64,000 nt of DNA from Wagnerdoeblera sp046292685 (GTDB taxonomy: Bacteria; Pseudomonadota; Alphaproteobacteria; Rhodobacterales; Rhodobacteraceae), in NCBI RefSeq assembly GCF_046292685.1, contig NZ_JBKBQM010000012.1, positions 1 through 64,000 of the forward strand, given 5' to 3'. The position numbers were made by a program, and so were the translations under genes. The notes beneath the pieces were generated by a model. The model did not search any database and had not been told where the DNA came from. It worked only from the letters and a program-made list of their open reading frames with translations. Below, piece after piece: positions 1-7,982 of this stretch; position 1 is the first letter of the stretch; each line of letters begins with the position of its first letter.

Positions 1-81
1 GCGGCGGTGCTGCGCGCCGGCCTGGCCTGGCACAGGGCGACGGATTGGCGGGGGCGGGTTCCGCCTGCGGGGGTGGCGTAG
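1..81 (+). CDS. possible C-terminal end of an unidentified gene (partial)
   Basis: Frame 1 is open from the window edge to a TAG at 79-81 and has mostly G or C at third codon positions, so it could be the last 26 codons of a plus-strand gene that begins before the window. The peptide matches nothing I recognise. It would be convergent with the methyltransferase gene at 145-1125, with a palindromic repeat between them. The stretch is short and could be chance. Confidence 0.25.
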   Translation, partial: AAVLRAGLAWHRATDWRGRVPPAGVA

Positions 82-82
82 G

Positions 83-131
83 CCGGGGGCGCTGCCCCCG
101 GACCCCCGGGATATTTTCCGACAGAAAATGG
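83..131 (+). repeat. dispersed palindromic repeat, copy A (subtype with CAGAAAATG end)
   Basis: A perfect 8-bp stem CCGGGGGC/GCCCCCGG with loop GCT is followed by a CCCCCGGG block, GATATTTT and CAGAAAATGG. It is almost identical to the copy inside xdhB (23757-23811). It lies just past the stop of the methyltransferase gene, a typical place for a REP-like element, and may also act as a transcription stop there. Confidence 0.8.
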
Positions 132-144
132 GCCGGAACGACGG

Positions 145-1125
145 TCAGCCGCGACCGCGGCGGCCGCCGCGGCGACCGCCGGCGGATTGGGTGGCGGCGG
201 CGGAAGCCTCGGCGAAGGTGGCGCCGGCCTCGACCGCTTCGAGCACCTTGGCGAACCGGATCCATTCGCCGCCGTTCGGGTCGTGGTTCATCAGGAAGTT
301 GGCAGCGCGGATCGCCTCCATTTCCTGCTGGCGGACGGGGTTCATGATGGCGCTGGTCATGCCGGCGCCGATGGCCATCGGCAGGAAGGCGCCGTTGATG
401 CCGTGGCGATGCGGCAGGCCGAAGCTGATGTTCGAGGCGCCGCAGGTGGTGTTGACGCCCAGTTCCTCGCGCAGGCGGCGCACGAGGGTGAAGACCTGCT
501 GCCCCGCCGAGGCCATCGCCCCCACCGGCATCACCAGCGGATCGACCACGATGTCATGCGCGGGGATGCCGTGATCGGCCGCGCGCTGGACGATCTTTTT
601 CGCCACCGCGAAGCGCACGTCCGGGTCGGGGGAAATCCCGGTGTCGTCGTTGGAAATGGCCACGACCGGAACGTTGTACTTCTTCACCAGCGGCAGCACG
701 AGTTCCAGCCGCTCCTCCTCGCCGGTCACCGAGTTCAGCAGCGGGCGCCCTTCGCAGGCCATCAGGCCCGCCTCCAGCGCGCCGGGCACCGAGCTGTCGA
801 TGCACAAGGGCACGTCCACCGTCTGCTGCACGATGTCGATCAGCGCCTTCATCAGGGGCGGCTCGACGAAGTTGTTGTCGGCATAGCGCGGGTCTTCGGC
901 CATCTTGTTGGTGAAGACCGCGCCCGAGTTCACGTCCAGCACGGTGGCGCCGCAGGCGACCTGTTCCAGCGCATCCTTGATGACGGTGTCGAAGTTGCCC
1001 GCCTCCAGTTCCGCGGCCAGTTTCTTGCGCCCGGTCGGGTTGATGCGTTCGCCGATGACGCAGAAGGGTTCGTCGAACCCGATGACCACGGTTTTCGTCT
1101 TGGATTCCAGAACAGTGCGGGTCAT
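145..1125 (-). CDS. methyltetrahydrofolate:corrinoid methyltransferase, pterin-binding domain protein
   Basis: This is a 326-residue stand-alone pterin-binding (DHPS-like) TIM barrel that should transfer the methyl group of 5-methyltetrahydrofolate to a corrinoid protein. Visible family motifs are GERINPTG (about 25-32), DVNSGA (64-69), the CIDSS strand near 108-112 and NTTCGASNISFGLP further on. It corresponds to the pterin module of MetH; in Rhodobacterales methionine synthase is known to be split into separate proteins, and I infer that this is one of those parts. It lies last in a minus-strand run after a MetF-like gene, 15 bp apart. The C-terminus ends in an Arg/Gly-rich tail (GGRRGGRRGRG) that is not part of the fold. 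A role in C1 demethylation (betaine or DMSP) rather than methionine synthesis is possible. Confidence 0.85.
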   Translation of the reverse strand: MTRTVLESKTKTVVIGFDEPFCVIGERINPTGRKKLAAELEAGNFDTVIKDALEQVACGATVLDVNSGAVFTNKMAEDPRYADNNFVEPPLMKALIDIVQQTVDVPLCIDSSVPGALEAGLMACEGRPLLNSVTGEEERLELVLPLVKKYNVPVVAISNDDTGISPDPDVRFAVAKKIVQRAADHGIPAHDIVVDPLVMPVGAMASAGQQVFTLVRRLREELGVNTTCGASNISFGLPHRHGINGAFLPMAIGAGMTSAIMNPVRQQEMEAIRAANFLMNHDPNGGEWIRFAKVLEAVEAGATFAEASAAATQSAGGRRGGRRGRG

Positions 1126-1140
1126 TCTTCTACCTTTTTC

Positions 1141-2058
1141 TCAAGCGTTGGCGGGGCGGCCCGAGGCGCCGCCATGATCGGTTACCCACTGGGCGTTGGT
1201 CTTGATCCCGCCCAGCGGGAAGAAGTGCACCTGCTCGATCCCGAAATCGGGGTTCGCGGCCTTGTGGGCGGCAAGCTCGGCCAGGAACTCGGTGGGCTCG
1301 TAGGGCAACAGCAGCTTGGTCACGTCCATCGCGCGCTTTTGCAGCACCCGCAGGGACGGGCCGACGCCGCAGGCGATGGCGAATTTCAGCAGGGTCTGCA
1401 ACTTGGCCGGGCCGGCGACGCCGATGTGCACCGGCAGCTTCACCCCTTCGGCAGCCAGGCGTTTCACCCAGTCGATCACCGGGCGGGCTTCGAAGCAGAA
1501 CTGGGTGGCCATCGCCATCTGCGCATCGGTGCGTTCGGCAAAGGCCGATTTCCAGCGCGCGGCCTCCATCACCATGCGGTCGGAACCGTCGGGGTCGATG
1601 TCCTTGTTGCCTTCCGGGTGGCCGGCGACGTGCAGCCGTTCGAACCCGTCGAAGGCGCCCGATTCCAGCAGCTGCATCGAGGAATGGAATTCGCCCGGCG
1701 GGTTGCCGGCGTTGCCGGCCAGGATGAGCCCCTGCTTCACCCCGGCCTCGCCCTTGTAGCGGGCGACCCAATCCATCAGCGTGGCGCGATCCTTGATGAT
1801 GCGCGCGGGGAAATGCGGCATCGGCTCGAAGCCTTCGCACCGCAGGCGGGCGGCGGTGGCGACCATGTCGGCGATCGGCGTGTCGATGTGCGCGATGTAG
1901 ACGCGGGTTCCGGCTGGCAGGATGGCGCGGAAATCCTCGACCTTTTCGGCGGTGCGCGGCATGACCTCGATGGAATAGCCTTTCAGGAAGGCCTCCATCT
2001 CCTCGGCGCTGCCGGTGGCGGCGGGGGCGGTGTCGCGGCGGAAGTTGAACAGTGCCAT
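1141..2058 (-). CDS. methylenetetrahydrofolate reductase-like protein (divergent MetF family)
   Basis: A 305-residue protein with the layout of the MTHFR TIM barrel, which interconverts methylene- and methyl-tetrahydrofolate using a flavin. The sequence shows the substrate/flavin-type segments PHFPARI, ILAGNAGNPPGEFHSS, VAGHPEGNKDID and, near the C-terminus, FFPLGGIKTNAQW, the part typical of this branch. It is divergent from classical MetF. The start is the ATG at 2058, preceded by AAAGGA; an upstream extension of the frame has no codon bias. It sits between the small 'virulence factor' protein (11-bp gap) and the pterin methyltransferase, so the three probably form one operon making and using 5-methyl-THF. 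Confidence 0.8.
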   Translation of the reverse strand: MALFNFRRDTAPAATGSAEEMEAFLKGYSIEVMPRTAEKVEDFRAILPAGTRVYIAHIDTPIADMVATAARLRCEGFEPMPHFPARIIKDRATLMDWVARYKGEAGVKQGLILAGNAGNPPGEFHSSMQLLESGAFDGFERLHVAGHPEGNKDIDPDGSDRMVMEAARWKSAFAERTDAQMAMATQFCFEARPVIDWVKRLAAEGVKLPVHIGVAGPAKLQTLLKFAIACGVGPSLRVLQKRAMDVTKLLLPYEPTEFLAELAAHKAANPDFGIEQVHFFPLGGIKTNAQWVTDHGGASGRPANA

Positions 2059-2069
2059 GGCGTGTCCTT

Positions 2070-2366
2070 TCAGGCCCAGCCGTCGTTGTCGATCAGGGTT
2101 TTCAGGCGTGCGGTGTCGTATTCGGCGTCGATCCGGGCGGCTTCGCGGGCGGCGATCGCCTCGGGTTCGCCTTCGGCCTCGTAGGGCGGCGCCTTGCGCC
2201 ATTCGGCCAGGTAGGCATCGGAATCGCGGGCGCCGATCTTCATGGCACATCGGTCGATGGCCTGTTCGAACCGTTCGGGCAGCGGCGCCTTGGCGCCCTT
2301 GCGGCCCTTGCCGACGATGACCTGCGCGGGGATGTCGCGCCAGCAGACGATGGTGACTTCGGGCAT
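2070..2366 (-). CDS. small 'virulence factor' family protein, function unknown
   Basis: A 98-residue soluble protein starting MPEVTIVCWRDIPAQVIVGKGR, with no signal peptide or membrane segment. I recognise the family that databases label 'virulence factor' (PF13769-like); the label has no biochemical basis that I know of. A GGGAGAG ribosome binding site precedes the ATG. Its 11-bp distance to the MetF-like gene and the operon with the pterin methyltransferase suggest a role in methyl-folate metabolism, for example as a chaperone or small subunit, but this is inference from position only. Confidence 0.75.
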   Translation of the reverse strand: MPEVTIVCWRDIPAQVIVGKGRKGAKAPLPERFEQAIDRCAMKIGARDSDAYLAEWRKAPPYEAEGEPEAIAAREAARIDAEYDTARLKTLIDNDGWA

Positions 2367-2540
2367 GCGACTCTCCCTTGACCCTGATCCGGTTCTAGCG
2401 CCTGTTCGCGACAGCCTGTGCCGGATTTCGACATGGCTTGTGCGATTGGCGACGTGAGGGAGGTTCTAGCGGGCGCGCGGCGGTTCGGCTACGGGGGCGA
2501 ACATGAATTCTGTGCACATCGACGATGCGGCGGGCACAGG
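2367..2540 (-). promoter_or_regulatory. leader region of the methyl-folate operon with two direct repeats
   Basis: This 174-bp gap between rlmE and the small gene probably carries the operon promoter. The 10-mer GGTTCTAGCG (CGCTAGAACC on the coding strand) occurs twice, at 2391-2400 and 2462-2471, 71 bp apart. I see no cobalamin or SAM riboswitch core in it. Confidence 0.35.
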
Positions 2541-3278
2541 TCAGGCGGACGGGGGTTCGACCCGATCCTGCCAGCGGCCGCGGAAGCCCTGGGCCACCAC
2601 GAACTTTTCGGAACTGTCCGCGCGCGAGGCCGGCGGCTTGACGTTGGCGACCTTTTCGAAGTTGCGCTTGAGCGTGGCCTGAAGCTCGTTTTCCGCCCCG
2701 CCGGCCAGCACCTTGGCGACGAAGGTGCCGCCGGGTTCGAGCACGTCGAAGGCGAATTCGGCCGCTGCCTCGCACAGTGCGATGATGCGCAGGTGATCGA
2801 CCTGCCGGTTGCCCGAGGCGGCGGCGGCCATGTCCGACATCACGACATCGGCCTTGCCGCCCAGCCAGGTCTTCACCTGCTGTTCGGCGCCTTCGGCGAG
2901 GAAATCCAGCACATGCAGTTCGGCCCCGGGGATCGGCGCCACCTCTTGCAGATCGACCCCGATGATGCGGCCTTGCGGCTTGCCCTTGCGTTCGCCCAGG
3001 GCGTTGATGCGCGGCACCGCCACCTGGCACCAGCCGCCGGGCGCGCAGCCGAGGTCCACCACCCGCGCCCCCGGTTTCAGAAAGCCGAACTTGTCGTCGA
3101 GTTCGAGGATCTTGAAGGCGGCGCGGCCGCGGTAGCCTTCCTTCTTGGCCTTGATGACGTAGGGGTCGTTCAACTGGCGTTCCAGCCACAGCGTGGACGA
3201 CAGCTTGCGCCCCTTGGCGGTCTTGACCCGCACGCGCAGATCGCGCGCACCGCGGCCGGAGGTCTTTTTCTCGGTCAT
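2541..3278 (-). CDS. rlmE: 23S rRNA (uridine2552-2'-O) methyltransferase RlmE (FtsJ)
   Basis: A 245-residue SAM-dependent enzyme that methylates U2552 in the ribosomal A-loop. The SAM site is visible as VVDLGCAPGGWCQVA (near 70-84), followed by GRIIGVDLQEV and DVVMSDMAAAASGNRQVDHLR; the K-D-K-E catalytic tetrad of the family is consistent with the conserved K, D and the C-terminal FEKV/SEKFVVAQGFRG segments. There is a basic N-terminal extension (KKTSGRGARDLRVRVKTAKG) that helps RNA binding in alphaproteobacterial forms. The ATG at 3278 overlaps the stop of the Ppx/GppA gene by four bases (ATGA), so the two are translationally coupled. Confidence 0.95.
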   Translation of the reverse strand: MTEKKTSGRGARDLRVRVKTAKGRKLSSTLWLERQLNDPYVIKAKKEGYRGRAAFKILELDDKFGFLKPGARVVDLGCAPGGWCQVAVPRINALGERKGKPQGRIIGVDLQEVAPIPGAELHVLDFLAEGAEQQVKTWLGGKADVVMSDMAAAASGNRQVDHLRIIALCEAAAEFAFDVLEPGGTFVAKVLAGGAENELQATLKRNFEKVANVKPPASRADSSEKFVVAQGFRGRWQDRVEPPSA

Positions 3279-4420
3279 CTTGGCGGTCCGTCCTGAAGCA
3301 CGCCGTCGGCGCTCATCTGTGCGTAAAGCAGCCCCTCGCGCAGGCCGCGGTCGGCCACAGAAAGGCGGTCGGTCGGCCATATCCGCATCAGCGTCTGAAG
3401 TATAGCCGCCCCCGACATGATGAGCGCGTGCCGGTCGCGGCCGATGCGCGGGTCGGTGCGGCGGCCTTCGGGGCCGAGGTTCAGGTAGTCGCGGATCACG
3501 CTGTCGATCTGGGCGCTGGTCATGGTCAGCCCGTCGACCTTGGTGCGGTCATAGCGGCGCAGGCCCAGAAAGCTGGCGGCAACGGTGGTGATGGTGCCCG
3601 AAGTGCCGATGATCTGGAACCCGTCGCGCGCCTGCTGGCCCTGATAGGGGGTGAAGTTCGCCAGCTGTTCCTCGAAATACCAGCTCATCAGCGCAAAGCG
3701 GGCGGCGTCATCCTCGACGTCGCCGAACTGTTCGCGCAAGGTGGCAACGCCCAGCGGCACCGAGATCCAGTCCACCACCCGGGCTTGCGGCCCTTCGCCC
3801 GGCAGGCGGAACCCGGCCGACAGGCGCATCAGCGCCCGCGGGCGCAAGGCGGGGGGCACCGGGCGCAGGTCCACCCAGACCAGTTCGGTCGAGCCGCCGC
3901 CGATATCCACCACCAGCAACTGTTCGGTCCCCGGTTCCACCAGCGGCGCGCAGGATACCACGGCCAGCCGGGCCTCCTCCTCGGGGGCAATGATTTCCAG
4001 CGTCAGGCCGGTTTCGCGGCGCACGGCACGCATGAACTCGCGGCTGTTGGCCGCGCGGCGGCAGGCTTCGGTCGCCACAAGGCGCATCCGCGCGACGCCG
4101 TGGCTTTCCAGCTTTTTCTGGCAGATGCGCAGCGCCTGCACGGTGCGCCCCATCGAGGCGCGGCTGAGCCGGCCCGAGGTTTCCAGCCCGATGCCAAGCT
4201 GCACCGTCTTGGAAAAACTGTCCACGACGTGAAACTGACTGCCCCGCGGCCGGGCAATCAGCATGCGACAACTGTTGGTGCCGAGATCCAGCGCCGCATA
4301 CAGCGGCGCCGGGTCGGCGTTTGCAGGGGTGCCGGACGATTCGACCGGCAAGGCCGCCCCCTCGGGCACGGCCTGCGCTTTCGGGAACGCGTCCGCACCC
4401 CGGGGACGCTGGGGCGTCAT
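3275..4420 (-). CDS. Ppx/GppA family exopolyphosphatase / pppGpp phosphatase
   Basis: A 381-residue member of the ASKHA phosphatase family that hydrolyses polyphosphate and/or pppGpp. The N-terminal phosphate loop is seen as YAALDLGTNSCRMLIARP, with the second loop VVDIGGGSTELVW and the ATEACRRAANS segment between them; the third, IGTSGTITT, is also present. It has only the two-domain core and no C-terminal HD extension, unlike E. coli Ppx. The start is placed at the ATG at 4420, which has GGAGGGCGGAG in front. It leads the minus-strand run and is coupled to rlmE. Which of the two substrates is used cannot be told from sequence. Confidence 0.9.
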   Translation of the reverse strand: MTPQRPRGADAFPKAQAVPEGAALPVESSGTPANADPAPLYAALDLGTNSCRMLIARPRGSQFHVVDSFSKTVQLGIGLETSGRLSRASMGRTVQALRICQKKLESHGVARMRLVATEACRRAANSREFMRAVRRETGLTLEIIAPEEEARLAVVSCAPLVEPGTEQLLVVDIGGGSTELVWVDLRPVPPALRPRALMRLSAGFRLPGEGPQARVVDWISVPLGVATLREQFGDVEDDAARFALMSWYFEEQLANFTPYQGQQARDGFQIIGTSGTITTVAASFLGLRRYDRTKVDGLTMTSAQIDSVIRDYLNLGPEGRRTDPRIGRDRHALIMSGAAILQTLMRIWPTDRLSVADRGLREGLLYAQMSADGVLQDGPPR

Positions 4421-4554
4421 CTCCGCCCTCCGATATCTGGTTGCTTCCAACCTAGTCTTCCGACGCCCCCCGCGCAAGGGTGCGCGACGGCGGCGGTCCG
4501 TTGCGCGACCCGCCCCGATGCGCTATGCGCGCGTCACAACATCCGGGGGAAGCC

Positions 4555-5604
4555 ATGAGCGCGGAAAAGACGGGCCTGACCTATGCCGATGCCGGCGTGG
4601 ACATCGACGCGGGCAATGCGCTGGTGGATCGCATCAAGCCGGCGGCGAAACGCACCGACCGCCCGGGCGTGATGGGGGGGCTCGGCGGCTTTGGCGGGTT
4701 GTTCGACCTGAAGGCGGCGGGCTATGCCGACCCGGTGCTGGTGGCGGCGACCGACGGGGTGGGCACCAAGCTGCGCATCGCCATCGACACCGGGCGCGTG
4801 GACACCATCGGCATCGACCTGGTGGCGATGTGCGTCAACGACCTCGTTTGCCAGGGGGCGGAGCCGCTGTTCTTTCTGGACTATTTCGCCACCGGCAAGC
4901 TGGAGGTCGCGCAGGCCGCCCGCATCATCGAAGGCATTGCCGCCGGTTGCGAAGCCAGCGGTTGCGCCCTGATCGGTGGCGAAACCGCCGAGATGCCCGG
5001 CATGTATCACAAGGGCGATTTCGACCTGGCCGGGTTTGCGGTGGGGGCGATGGAACGCGGGGCCGACCTGCCGCGCGATGTGGCGGCGGGCGACGTGCTG
5101 CTGGGGCTTGTCTCCTCGGGCGTGCATTCCAACGGCTACAGTTTCGTGCGCAAGGTGGTGGAACTGTCGGGCCTGGGGTGGGATGCGCCCTGCCCCTGGG
5201 GGCCGGGCACGCTGGGGGAGGCGCTGTTGACCCCGACGCGGCTTTACGTGCGCCAGGCGCTGGCCACGATCCGCGCTGGCGGGGTTCATGGGCTGGCGCA
5301 TATCACCGGGGGCGGCATCACCGAAAACCCGCCGCGCCTGCTGCCCGAAGGGCTGACCTGCGCCATCGACCTTTCGGCCTGGGACTTGCCGCCGGTGTTC
5401 CGCTGGCTGGCCGAGACCGCCGGCATGTCGGAACCGGAGCTGCTGAAGACCTTCAACTGCGGCATCGGCATGATGCTGGCGGTGGCGCCCGGCCGGGCCG
5501 ATGCGCTGGCCGACCTGCTGGCCGGCATGGGCGAAACGGTGGTGCGGCTGGGCACGATCGTGCCCGGCGCGGGCGGGGTGGCCTATTCCGGGCGGCTTTT
5601 GTGA
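4555..5604 (+). CDS. purM: phosphoribosylformylglycinamidine cyclo-ligase (AIR synthase)
   Basis: A 349-residue enzyme for step five of purine biosynthesis, closing the imidazole ring with ATP. The N-terminal TYADAGVDIDAGNALVDRIK and the Gly-rich MGGLGGFGGLFDL are characteristic, as are DGVGTKLRIA, the QGAEPLFFLDYFATGKL segment, GGETAEMPGMY and HITGGGITENPPR. The ATG at 4555 is chosen because homologues begin at this motif; the frame upstream is not conserved. The last codons overlap the GTG start of purN. It diverges from the Ppx/GppA gene across a 134-bp promoter region. Confidence 0.97.
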   Translation: MSAEKTGLTYADAGVDIDAGNALVDRIKPAAKRTDRPGVMGGLGGFGGLFDLKAAGYADPVLVAATDGVGTKLRIAIDTGRVDTIGIDLVAMCVNDLVCQGAEPLFFLDYFATGKLEVAQAARIIEGIAAGCEASGCALIGGETAEMPGMYHKGDFDLAGFAVGAMERGADLPRDVAAGDVLLGLVSSGVHSNGYSFVRKVVELSGLGWDAPCPWGPGTLGEALLTPTRLYVRQALATIRAGGVHGLAHITGGGITENPPRLLPEGLTCAIDLSAWDLPPVFRWLAETAGMSEPELLKTFNCGIGMMLAVAPGRADALADLLAGMGETVVRLGTIVPGAGGVAYSGRLL

Positions 5605-6191
5605 AACGTGTCGCCATCCTGATTTCCGGCGGCGGGTCGAACATGGTCCGCCTGGTGGAAAGCATGGTCGGCGATCACCCGGCAAGGGCCGTGCTGGTCG
5701 CCTCGAACGACCCTGCGGCGGCGGGGCTGGCGCGGGCGGCGGCGCTGGGGGTGCCGGTGGCGGCGGTGGACCACCGCCCGTTCAAGGGCGACCGCGCCGC
5801 GTTCGAGGCGGCGCTGCTGGCGCCGATCCTGGCGGCCGAGCCCGACATCCTGTGCCTTGCGGGGTTCATGCGGGTGCTGACGCCGGGCTTTGTCGCACGG
5901 TTTGCCGGGCGGATGCTGAACATCCACCCGTCGCTGTTGCCGAAGTATCCGGGGCTGCACACGCATCGGCGCGCGCTCGACGCCGGCGATGCCGAGGCCG
6001 GCTGCACCGTGCACGAGGTGACGGCCGTGCTGGACGATGGCCCGATCCTTGGCCAGGCGCGCGTGCCGGTCGAACCCGGCGACACGGCCGAAACGCTGGC
6101 AGCCCGGGTGCTGGCGATGGAACACCGGCTGTATCCGGCGGTGCTGCGCCGCTATGCGCAAGGCGACCGGACACCGGTCTTCCTGCCCTGA
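5601..6191 (+). CDS. purN: phosphoribosylglycinamide formyltransferase (GAR transformylase)
   Basis: A 196-residue enzyme of purine biosynthesis step three using 10-formyl-THF. It starts with MKRVAILISGGGSNMVRLVE, read from a GTG at 5601 that overlaps the purM stop (GTGA), so translation is coupled. Catalytic Asn and His are in MLNIHPSLLPKYPG and the catalytic Asp in VLDDGPILGQARV. Length and motif order fit the family. Annotation programs that demand ATG would move the start to 5643 and lose the substrate-phosphate binding loop. Confidence 0.96.
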   Translation: MKRVAILISGGGSNMVRLVESMVGDHPARAVLVASNDPAAAGLARAAALGVPVAAVDHRPFKGDRAAFEAALLAPILAAEPDILCLAGFMRVLTPGFVARFAGRMLNIHPSLLPKYPGLHTHRRALDAGDAEAGCTVHEVTAVLDDGPILGQARVPVEPGDTAETLAARVLAMEHRLYPAVLRRYAQGDRTPVFLP

Positions 6192-6278
6192 GCCTTGCCC
6201 ACAGGGGACTCGCATATCCTGCACCGCCTGCTATGAGGGAACACCATGCGGGATACCCCCGCGCGACCCCGAGGACCG

Positions 6279-7436
6279 ATGCTTACCATCACCACCACCG
6301 AAGCCCTGGCCGAATTCTGCACCCTGGCCAAGGCGCAGCCCTACGTCACCATCGACACCGAATTCCTGCGCGAACGCACCTATTGGGCCAAGCTCTGCCT
6401 GATCCAGATGGCGCTGCCCGGCAAGGACGGCCCCGCGGTGCTGGTGGACCCGATCGCCGGGCCCGACATGTCGATGGAGCCGCTGTACGACCTGATGCGC
6501 CACGAAGGCACGGTCAAGGTGTTTCACGCCGCCCGGCAGGATCTGGAAATCTTCTTCGTCGAAGGCGGTGTCTTTCCGCGCCCGCTGTTCGATACCCAGG
6601 TGGCCGCGATGGTCTGCGGCTATGGCGAACAGGTGGGCTATGAAACCCTGGTCAAGAAAATCTGCAAGGCCGATCTGGACAAGACCAGCCGCTTTACCGA
6701 CTGGTCGCGCCGCCCGCTGACGCCCGCGCAATCGGAATATGCGCTGGCCGACGTGACGCATCTGCGGCTGATCTACGAAAACATGCTGGCGCAGTTGCGC
6801 AAGTCGGGCCGCACCCACTGGCTGGAAGAAGAACTGGCGATCCTGACCGATCCGGCCACCTATACCGTGACCCCGGAAGACGCCTGGACCCGCGTCAAGA
6901 CCCGCACCACCTCGGGCCGGTTCCTGGCGGTGGTGCGCGAACTGGCGCGCTTCCGCGAGGAATACGCCCAGAGCCGCAACATCCCGAGGTCGCGCATCTT
7001 CAAGGACGATGCGCTGCTGGAGCTTGCCTCGACCCGGCCGACCAACCACGAGGAACTGAACCGCGCCCGCCTGCTGTTGCGCGAAGGCCGCAAGGGCGAC
7101 ATCGCCGACGGCATCCTTGCCGCCGTCAGGCGCGGGCTGGACACCCGCCCCGAAGACATGCCGAAGCCCGACCTGAGCCGCGAACAGATGCAGGTCAACC
7201 CGGCGCTGGCCGACCTGCTGCGCGTGCTGCTGAAGGCCAAGTCCGAAGAAACCGGCGTTGCGTCCAAGCTGATCGCCACCGCCTCCGATCTGGACGCCAT
7301 CGCGGCCGGCGACCGCAGCGTGCCGGCCTTGCAAGGCTGGCGGGCCGAGGTGTTCGGCAACGATGCCTTGCGGCTGTGCCGCGGCGAAATCGCGCTGTCG
7401 GCGATGGGCCAGCAGGTGACGGTGGTGCGGCTCTAG
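6279..7436 (+). CDS. rnd: ribonuclease D
   Basis: A 385-residue 3'-5' exoribonuclease that trims tRNA precursors. The DEDDy active site is visible: Asp and Glu in TIDTEFLRE, Asp in VFHAARQDLEIFF, and Tyr/Asp in SEYALADVTHLR. An HRDC-type helical region follows (about 200-290) and a second helical domain ends the protein, as usual for RNase D. I place the start at the ATG at 6279 (GAGGA eight bases upstream) and not the in-frame ATG at 6246, because homologues begin at MLTITTT. It stands alone, convergent with the START-domain gene. Confidence 0.95.
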   Translation: MLTITTTEALAEFCTLAKAQPYVTIDTEFLRERTYWAKLCLIQMALPGKDGPAVLVDPIAGPDMSMEPLYDLMRHEGTVKVFHAARQDLEIFFVEGGVFPRPLFDTQVAAMVCGYGEQVGYETLVKKICKADLDKTSRFTDWSRRPLTPAQSEYALADVTHLRLIYENMLAQLRKSGRTHWLEEELAILTDPATYTVTPEDAWTRVKTRTTSGRFLAVVRELARFREEYAQSRNIPRSRIFKDDALLELASTRPTNHEELNRARLLLREGRKGDIADGILAAVRRGLDTRPEDMPKPDLSREQMQVNPALADLLRVLLKAKSEETGVASKLIATASDLDAIAAGDRSVPALQGWRAEVFGNDALRLCRGEIALSAMGQQVTVVRL

Positions 7437-7443
7437 CCGGGCG

Positions 7444-7461
7444 GGGCGCCTTCAGGCGCCC
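7444..7461. terminator. short bidirectional hairpin between convergent genes
   Basis: GGGCGCC-TTCA-GGCGCCC forms a perfect 7-bp stem with a tetraloop between the ends of rnd and the convergent START-domain gene. The TCA of the loop is the stop codon of the minus-strand gene. There is only a short T run, so a Rho-assisted or roadblock role is possible. Confidence 0.5.
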
Positions 7462-7910
7462 TTGCCGTAAAGCTGCGCGGCCCGCGCCTCGAAGGCGCGC
7501 ACGATGCGCAGCATGGCTTCGTGGAACACCACGCCGATCACCTTTTGCAGGATGGCGTTGCGGAACTCGAAATCCACCAGGAACTCCACCTCGCAGCCGC
7601 CTTCGGGGCGGTCGCGGAACTCCCAGGTGGAGCGCATGTGCCGGAACGGCCCGTCGAGGTATTCGGTCTCGATCCGCAAGGCGCCCGGGTCCAGCACCAC
7701 GCGGCTGCCGAAGCGTTCGCGGAACACCTTGAAGCTGATGACCAGATCGGCCTCCATCACCTCGCGCCCGTCGCCCAGGGGCTTGCGCGACCGGATCCGC
7801 GCCGCCGCGTTCCACGGCAGGAATTCGGGGTAGCGCGCCACATCGGCGACCAGATCGTACATCTGGCGCGCGGCATAGGGCAGCGGGCGGGTCTCGTGGT
7901 GGCGGGGCAT
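7452..7910 (-). CDS. COQ10 / RatA-like START domain protein (ubiquinone-binding)
   Basis: A 152-residue protein with the polyketide-cyclase/START fold of Coq10, which binds ubiquinone and supports respiration. Typical segments are the N-terminal HHETRPLPYAARQMYDLVADVARYP...FLPW, the strand LVISFKVFRERFGSRV, and FRHMRSTWEFRD...CEVEFLVDFEF. Some databases call the same family 'RatA toxin', after an E. coli protein; there is no antitoxin partner here, and the housekeeping role is likelier. The start is the ATG at 7910. It diverges from hpt over 72 bp. Confidence 0.88.
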   Translation of the reverse strand: MPRHHETRPLPYAARQMYDLVADVARYPEFLPWNAAARIRSRKPLGDGREVMEADLVISFKVFRERFGSRVVLDPGALRIETEYLDGPFRHMRSTWEFRDRPEGGCEVEFLVDFEFRNAILQKVIGVVFHEAMLRIVRAFEARAAQLYGKGA

Positions 7911-7982
7911 CGGTCTGGTCTGTTGCGGAACCGTTCGGCAAGCCCTATGGGGGAAAGCAGGCCGGGAAATCAAGAGGCGCCC

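Noticed and set aside
7452..7910. RatA toxin of a toxin-antitoxin pair
   Set aside because: No antitoxin gene is adjacent; neighbours are rnd and hpt, and the protein fits the COQ10 respiratory role.
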